Source: Syngnathus acus
Lineage: Eukaryota > Chordata > Actinopteri > Syngnathiformes > Syngnathidae
Direction: 5' to 3'
Length of the DNA stretch: 64,000 nt
Assembly (NCBI RefSeq): GCF_901709675.1
Contig: NC_051093.1
Location: 1,918,553-1,982,552 of the forward strand
Part shown: positions 58,002 to 64,000 of the stretch, one piece after another
Layout of the letters: each line of letters starts with the position of its first letter
How positions within the stretch are numbered: the first letter of the stretch is position 1
Position numbers and translations under genes: made by a program
Notes under the pieces: generated by a model
Seen by the model: only the letters and a program-made list of their open reading frames with translations
What the model was told of the DNA's origin: nothing
The model's database searches: none

Positions 58002-61000
58002 ATGCTGTCCGAAGCGGTAGCGCTGCTCTGCCTGCTTGGCGTGGCGGCGGCAGCGAGCGCGCAGGACGCGGCAGCCGCAGCCACAGGTGGCCGCTTCGTA
58101 TGCAACGCCATCCCCCCGGGTGCCGAGCCCGGCTGCGGCTACGCGGCGACGGGCAACCGCCTGCAGGTGAGCGGCCCCATGGAGGATGAGCTGCGCAACA
58201 CCATCATCCGGCTGCGCGAGACCATCCTGCAGCAGAAGGAGACCATCGTCAGCCAGCAGGGAACCATCAAGGAGCTCAACTCCAAGCTGGCGCGCTGTGA
58301 GGCGGCAGCCGACGATTCGGTGCCGCCGGCGGGCAAGTCGCGGGGTCACGGCTCCAGGAGGAAAGAACTGGGCAAGAACACCATGGGGGACCTGCCGCGT
58401 GACCCCGGCGAGACAATAAACCAGCTTGGGAAGACCATGCAAAGCCTGAAAGGGCGCTTGGAAAGCTTGGAGGTAAGACACGTGTGGCTACGTAAATGTG
58501 ATTGAGCAGCCAGGGGTGGTTCTAAAGCGCCAAAGACAGGGCAATGTGTCCCCCACCACACCATCTTTTCTCATGCCCCTAAACAGGACATCAGCATTTG
58601 GCCGAGAGGTAGCATACACCTGGGACTGGTCGCCAGCCAATCACGCAAAAACAAACAACCATTTATTCTTCATTTCGATCTTTGGATGAAGCTAACATGC
58701 TTGTTGTTGCAATATTGGCAGCTAGCACTTGGACGTATATTGAGTCACTGTAAGGTTTTCTGCGGGAATAAAGCATGCAGGGATTGGCGAGCGTACGTCA
58801 CATGAGCCAATTCACTCTTGTGAGAGTGAAAGGACCTTAAAATGGCGGCCCCCATACGCAAGTAGATGCAATGTCTTAAACACATTTGTTAAATAAATGG
58901 CTCACAGATTTAAGGAAGTGATGTCAAAAGGTAAATGGTTTATCGAAGGTAATCATTTATCAAATTATTGTTTATCAAATCATTGTTCAGCCGCGCGTGC
59001 CTGGACCTTTGCCGTGCAATTGCTTTGTCATTAATATGGTCCAGTATTTGCCATCTCCCGGGTCCCGAGGCAATTACTGCCGTTGACTGCTGCGCCTGCG
59101 ATGGTCACACCTGCAATTCATTTTGCAGCATCACACTCGCACGCACGTCGGCTAACAAGCGGGCGATGACGTCAAAGAGGGCCCCACTGGATTCGAGCTC
59201 GGAAACAAAGCCAGCTTCGTGTGATTCAGAAGGTTGTCACGCATTCAGGCATAAGACCAGACTGGCCTTGGATCAGACGGGTATCAAAAAGTGTTGCCAA
59301 TCAATGTCAGGAGGCGACTTTGGAGGTCCCACGGTCGACAGGTCACTGAAAAGTCAAGCGCTGGCCGAGGTGGAAATACAACTCGGCTTTATGGGCGAGT
59401 GAAAAGGCATCTTTCACCATCTGCTACACACTCGCCATCCTGCTTGATTCAGTTCCGCGTTGAAAATGCTGCAACGACTAAAACGTCACTTTTTTTCCCC
59501 CTCCCTCATCGTTGCCTCTTCATCTTTGCTCGATTGGAAGCTTTATTGCCCAGATCGACCGCCGATCCAATTGAAGAGGCGGACCGTATTTCATTACGCT
59601 TACGCATCTATCGATTCATATCTGCTAGATTTCATGACGGATGAGATGAGAGCACGAGGCTCCTGTTGCCAATCGAAGCTCATCGATGAAAATGCAAAAT
59701 TGGATGCGAAGCTTCAAGACGGCACTTTAGACAATCTTGCGGGAATCAAATTAATCTCGTAAGATTCCAGCAAATTTTGTTTAATGCCAGCATGTCACGT
59801 TTCTTCTAACAATTGTGTGAGCATGAAGAATATTGAAATGTTCCTTCATAATCCTCTTTGCTGTGAATGGAAGCTTTGTGTGGAAATTTGGAGTCTGCAA
59901 TGGATTACGGGGAAGCTTTTAATTGAACAAACTGGAGGCCGTCCAGCACCGGAGCGTCCGCCGTGTTGATTGACACAAAATAATCAACAATTGTGCGGAT
60001 GATGATGATGCTCACATGCGGCTCACTCTCTCGTTGCATTTAATTTTCAATGCTTTACTTTCAGGAAAAGCAGATTTGTCAGGAAAGATTAATCAAACTC
60101 GGTGAACGGGAAGGATCCAGATGGGCGGGGTCAACCAAAATATGACACATTTGTATCAGAGCTCGGGCATGGGCAGTTTTTGTCCTATTTTCAAAAATCC
60201 GTCTGTTATTAGGCCTGGTGTGAAGTCTGGGTCAGGTCACACACAGCTTTTTTTTTTTAAACTCATTCCAGCCGTGGGTGTTTGCTGGGTCAGTAAGCAA
60301 GCAGAGGTGCACGCCGACTCTCGACATGCATTAATTGTTTTTTTCCTATGCCCTCCAGCAGCAGAGTTTGCAACTCCCCGGCGCGAACGCGTCAGCCGGA
60401 GGTGTTCCGGCACTGAGCCCTTTGCCGCCGCAGCTGCGGGAGCTCCTGGGCCAACGTCTGGGCCTCCTGGAGATGCAGTTGCTACGAAAGGTGGCCGAGC
60501 TGGAGGAGGAGAAGAGCCGGCTCTACAACGAGACGGCGGCTCATCGCCAACGCACTGACAATGCGCTCAATTCGCTTCTGGAAAGGATCGCTGAGCTAGA
60601 GAAAAGTAAGCGCTGCAGACGGAGCTGTGAATTCTTGTATTTGTTTTCCTGGATAACAACTCAAAATACATTTGGAAAACAAGTGTTGCACTGAGCACTT
60701 GGGAATGAAAGAATTGAAGTTGCATTTTGTAATTGGATCCAATTTGTGGTCAGACAACAACGCCTTCAAGTCACCCGAGGACTTCAAGGTGTCCCTGTCG
60801 CTGCGCACCAACTACCTGTACGGTCGCATCAAGAAGAGCCTCCCCGAGATGTACGCCTTCACCGTCTGCATGTGGCTCAAGTCCGGCGCCAGCCCCGGCA
60901 TCGGAACGCCCTTCTCGTACGGCGTGCCGGGCCAGGCCAATGAGATCGTGCTGATCGAGTGGGGGAAGAACCCCATCGAACTGCTGGTCAACGACAAGGT

Positions 61001-63157
61001 AACTTTGTTGTCTCTTCTTCTGTCCTTATTCGTTGAAGCCCTCCGGCACGAGCGGCATCGCGGCTCATTAAAAGTGCCTCGGTGCGCTTGTCGTATAGCG
61101 CCGTGCGTACCTTTGAGCGTCTCTGACCTTCAGCGGTAATTATTTAATGAGCATCTTCAGAACGTTTCATCCAAGTGACCCACATTCCACATTGGCTCGG
61201 CAATAACAGCAATTCATTAGAGATTTACTGTGCTGATTTGAGGCCATCTTGTTTTTTTCCCCCCGCTTCCTGTAAATGCTAAAATGGCAGCTGCACTCAT
61301 GTAAGCGTCCCAGTAATCGTTGAGAGTTGCTTATGCACAGGTGACACTAACGCTCAGCAGTTCTCTGCTCCCTGATTGGCTGATGCTGCAGGTGTACAAT
61401 TTGCTGTTTTGATTTTGTTTTGTGATCTGGCACATCTCCGAAAGCAAACTTAATTTGGCTGTTTGGCTTTCTTTTGCATTATATGGAAGGTTCCCTATAC
61501 CGGCGAGAAAGAAAAGTGTTCTTCCCCCACTGTTACTTACATACAGTGGGGGGCAAAGCTGAGGCGCAGTCAGTCAGCTCTCCTCACTGCTTTTCCTCTG
61601 TCATGCATTATACATGCGCTCAAGTCAAACAGATGAGAGGAAGACGGTGCGAGGAAGGCTGGTGAATACGAGACCCCCAAAAAAGGAAAACTAGATACGA
61701 GGTCTGCAGAGACTTGGAGAGGGGGGGGAGCATGTAGAGAAGATGAAGAAACTATGACAGAAACTATGACAGATCAGACAGATAGATGAAGGCCGGCGAC
61801 GGCGGTCATGTGTCCGTTCCACGAGGTCAGGTTGGTTATGCAACTGTGCAATCGGAAAAAGCACCTCAAAAGTCCAGAAAGCTGTCTGGTTGTTTTTGTT
61901 CTGCAGCTCTGGAGCACGGCAGATCTCAAACAAAGAAAAATACTTTCTCGTATGGATTTAAAAATGAAGAACCGAGTGCAACGCGCATTGCATAGATGGA
62001 CTAACGGATGGCCGTAGCGCTTGTGATGCTGGGAAAGCTCCTCGCCGTCGTTGCTGCGCGCGTCGCGTCACCTGGGTCATGTATATTTTACTCGGCCGGA
62101 GAATTTGTCGTTTGAAGCCGCCCTAGCCGCTGCTTTTAATTGGCGTCCTCGTTAGCAGCGGTGCAGCACTTTCGGGCACATCTCATCTCGACTCTGGTTC
62201 TCTCCTGCGTCCAGGCGGCGGAGCTTCCTCTTTCAGTGAGTGACGGGCGTTGGCACCACATCTGCATCACCTGGACAACCAGAGACGGCTTCTGGGAGGC
62301 TTACCAGGACGGCGAGAGGCTCGGCACCGGGGACAACCTGGCCCCCTGGCACCCAATTAAATCTGGCGGGGTGATCGTGTTGGGTCAGGAGCAGGTGAGC
62401 GCTTGAGATGGCCTGGGGGGGGGGGGGATGGGGCGGTTGTTGATGTATTAGTGCAAGGAATTCTCCAGCCCCCGAGGCAGAGTGCAGAGGGGTGAAGTGA
62501 CTCTTCTCACGCTATGATGTTCCTTTTAAGTATGACCTCATTCATCTGCTGCAAGGACAAAGCATGATGTCATTTCATTAGCCGGTTAACTGAATGACTA
62601 ATTTGCTTTCATAATCTTCAGCGAGACCTTCATTCATATTGGATGATGTTTGGCTTTAAAGCGCACTCAAAGGGAGATGGCTGCAAAGATTGTGCTCAAT
62701 GATATCAAAGACAAGAAGAGTCATAGTCAACTGAGCTCCTCATTTATTTATTTAACTAACTCTCGAAACGTGTTAATACGCTACAAAATCACATCTTCAA
62801 GCCAACAAATAAAACAAACGAGGTTGTGATATTTTCCCAGGAATATTGCGAACTTAACATTTGGTTCATTACTAAGAATTGAAGTCAGACGATGTTTCTA
62901 AAGCTTGCATCATCTGATCGTGTGTCAAGGACATCGTCGGAGGTCGCTTTGATGCCACGCAGGCCTTCGTGGGCGAGTTGAGCCAGTTCAACATGTGGGA
63001 CCGAGTTCTGCGGCCAGCCGACATCGCATGCCTGGCCAACTGTTCGGCGTACATGCCCGGCAACGTGGTCCCTTGGATAGACGCCAATGTGGAGGTCTTT
63101 GGCGGGGCCACCAAAGCACCGCTGGAGATCTGTGAGGACCGCGCCTTTGAGTCCTAG
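58002..63157 (+). CDS. nptx2: neuronal pentraxin-2 (NARP)
   Basis: This is a secreted pentraxin that clusters AMPA-type glutamate receptors at synapses (family knowledge). Exons 58002-58472, 60359-60605, 60754-60998, 62215-62394 and 62930-63157 join in phase with GT-AG introns and give 456 residues; human NPTX2 has 431. Residues 1-20 are a signal peptide (ALLCLLGVAAAASA, then QD). A coiled coil follows (LRETILQQKETIVSQQGTIK), then the family block KNTMGDLPRDPG, a second coiled coil (LLEMQLLRKVAELEEEKS) and the pentraxin domain from about residue 240. The pentraxin signature H-x-C-x-T-W-x-T is HICITWTT at 336-343. Putative N-glycosylation sites are NAS, NET and NCS. NAFKSPEDFKVSL, HRQRTDNALNSLL and DATQAFVGELSQFN favour NPTX2 over NPTX1. 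The extra length is in the N-terminal linkers. The gene looks intact. Confidence 0.95.
58612..58665 (-). mobile_element. SINE fragment in nptx2 intron 1
   Basis: GGTCGCCAGCCAATCACG followed by AACAAACAACCATTT corresponds to the internal part of the SINE at 16608-16971. Only about 50 bp is recognisable. Confidence 0.55.
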
Positions 63158-64000
63158 TGCCAGGAGAGCTCGCAATTGGGAAAAAAAAAAGAAAAGACAA
63201 AAAATAAAAAGCCAAGTATTCTAGATCATCGCAAAGACACTGATGTCAAATACAAACCCATGTTGGCTTCAGCGTGTGTCATTCCAGTCTTAACCAAACC
63301 ATGGAGGAAAACTTGAGGAGGAGATGGCATGTTGACATTCTGGGCTGCTCACCAAACAGATGTGTGTGCAAGCTGAGAATCGGCTAGGCCAAGCTTCCAT
63401 GTTTGAAAAGCTAGAAGGAAAAGGATCACGACATTCCATCCGTGCATTCCAATTGTGGAGCTTCTGAATGCCGACTCGGAGCGAGAAGGAGTCAGCGAGA
63501 AGATCGTTGCAATCTGTTTCCATGAACAAGTTTAGGATTGTCGTCAATCAGGCCAAGTGTCTTTTCTCTTCTTTCATTTAAGGCAACATGCTGTACGTTC
63601 ATGCTGCGTTCGTGCTGCGTTCGGGCCGCCTTTCATGTCGTGTGGAAACATTCTTCCTGCAAAAGGTTGCACGTCCGCGCTTTGAAGAGCGCACCATCCA
63701 GGGGAAGGCGTTCAAGAGTCGGCGGCATTATTGTTGTCAAGCAGCGGCCATATTTAATGCATGAGCCCCGGCTGACGGTGTTTGGCAAAGACAGCGCATG
63801 CCTTCTTTTAGTGCGCACGCACGTGTACGTTCCAAACAAGCAAGCGTGTGGACATTACGTAAGACAATGTCTTGCGTGTTAAAAAAATAAAATAAAAGAT
63901 TAGCAGGGAGGGAGGACATTTTGATTCTTGTCAATCTCCGCTTAATACCTCTCTGGCCCTTGAGCGGCTGCCATTTCCCAAACAGCTTTACATGGATGCC
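63158..64000 (+). other. nptx2 3' UTR and downstream sequence
   Basis: Nothing else coding is visible to the window edge. AATAAA at 63203-63208 is only 46 bases after the stop in an A-rich run. A pair of overlapping AATAAA signals at 63886-63896 is a better candidate and would give a 3' UTR of about 750 bases. Confidence 0.45.

Overview
The window is vertebrate nuclear DNA and most resembles a percomorph (spiny-rayed) teleost. The evidence is three intron-containing genes with GT-AG splice sites, a fish-type PIM-like kinase, and fish repeat families: Rex3-like and Rex1/L2-like LINEs, tRNA-derived SINEs, hAT and Tc1-type MITEs, and GATG-family microsatellites. I cannot name the species.

Layout. 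Positions 1-3787 show no gene. The minus strand from 12572 to 3788 carries a complete fam20c, the Golgi casein kinase, in 10 coding exons whose phases all join (572 codons plus stop). One tRNA-derived SINE ends a few bases from the acceptor of exon 4. A CTCF-like motif lies about 580 bp upstream of the start codon. Two retroelements (a Rex3-like LINE and a SINE with a perfect target-site duplication) separate fam20c from a plus-strand PIM-like serine/threonine kinase gene at 17489-20336. This kinase has a lysine-rich N-terminal extension of about 400 residues.

From about 20.7 to 57.9 kb I find no cellular gene. This desert holds LINE fragments (24.7, 28.9, 34.3 and 56.4 kb), a foldback hairpin region (22.9-23.2 kb), and a transposon island (38.7-43.2 kb). 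The island contains a TA-flanked MITE carrying a 251-bp tandem array, a hAT MITE split by a nested solo LTR, a zinc-finger transposase remnant and a small Tc1-type MITE. A second solo LTR lies at 54.1-54.85 kb.

The plus strand from 58002 to 63157 carries a complete five-exon neuronal pentraxin, best matched to nptx2 (456 residues). A gene-free tail runs to 64000.

The three genes do not form a pathway. fam20c phosphorylates secreted proteins in the Golgi, nptx2 is a secreted synaptic protein, and the PIM-like kinase is probably nuclear or cytoplasmic. The strongest unusual signals are the MITE with an internal satellite array, the solo LTR nested inside a hAT element with both target duplications readable, and the PIM-like kinase with its basic extension.
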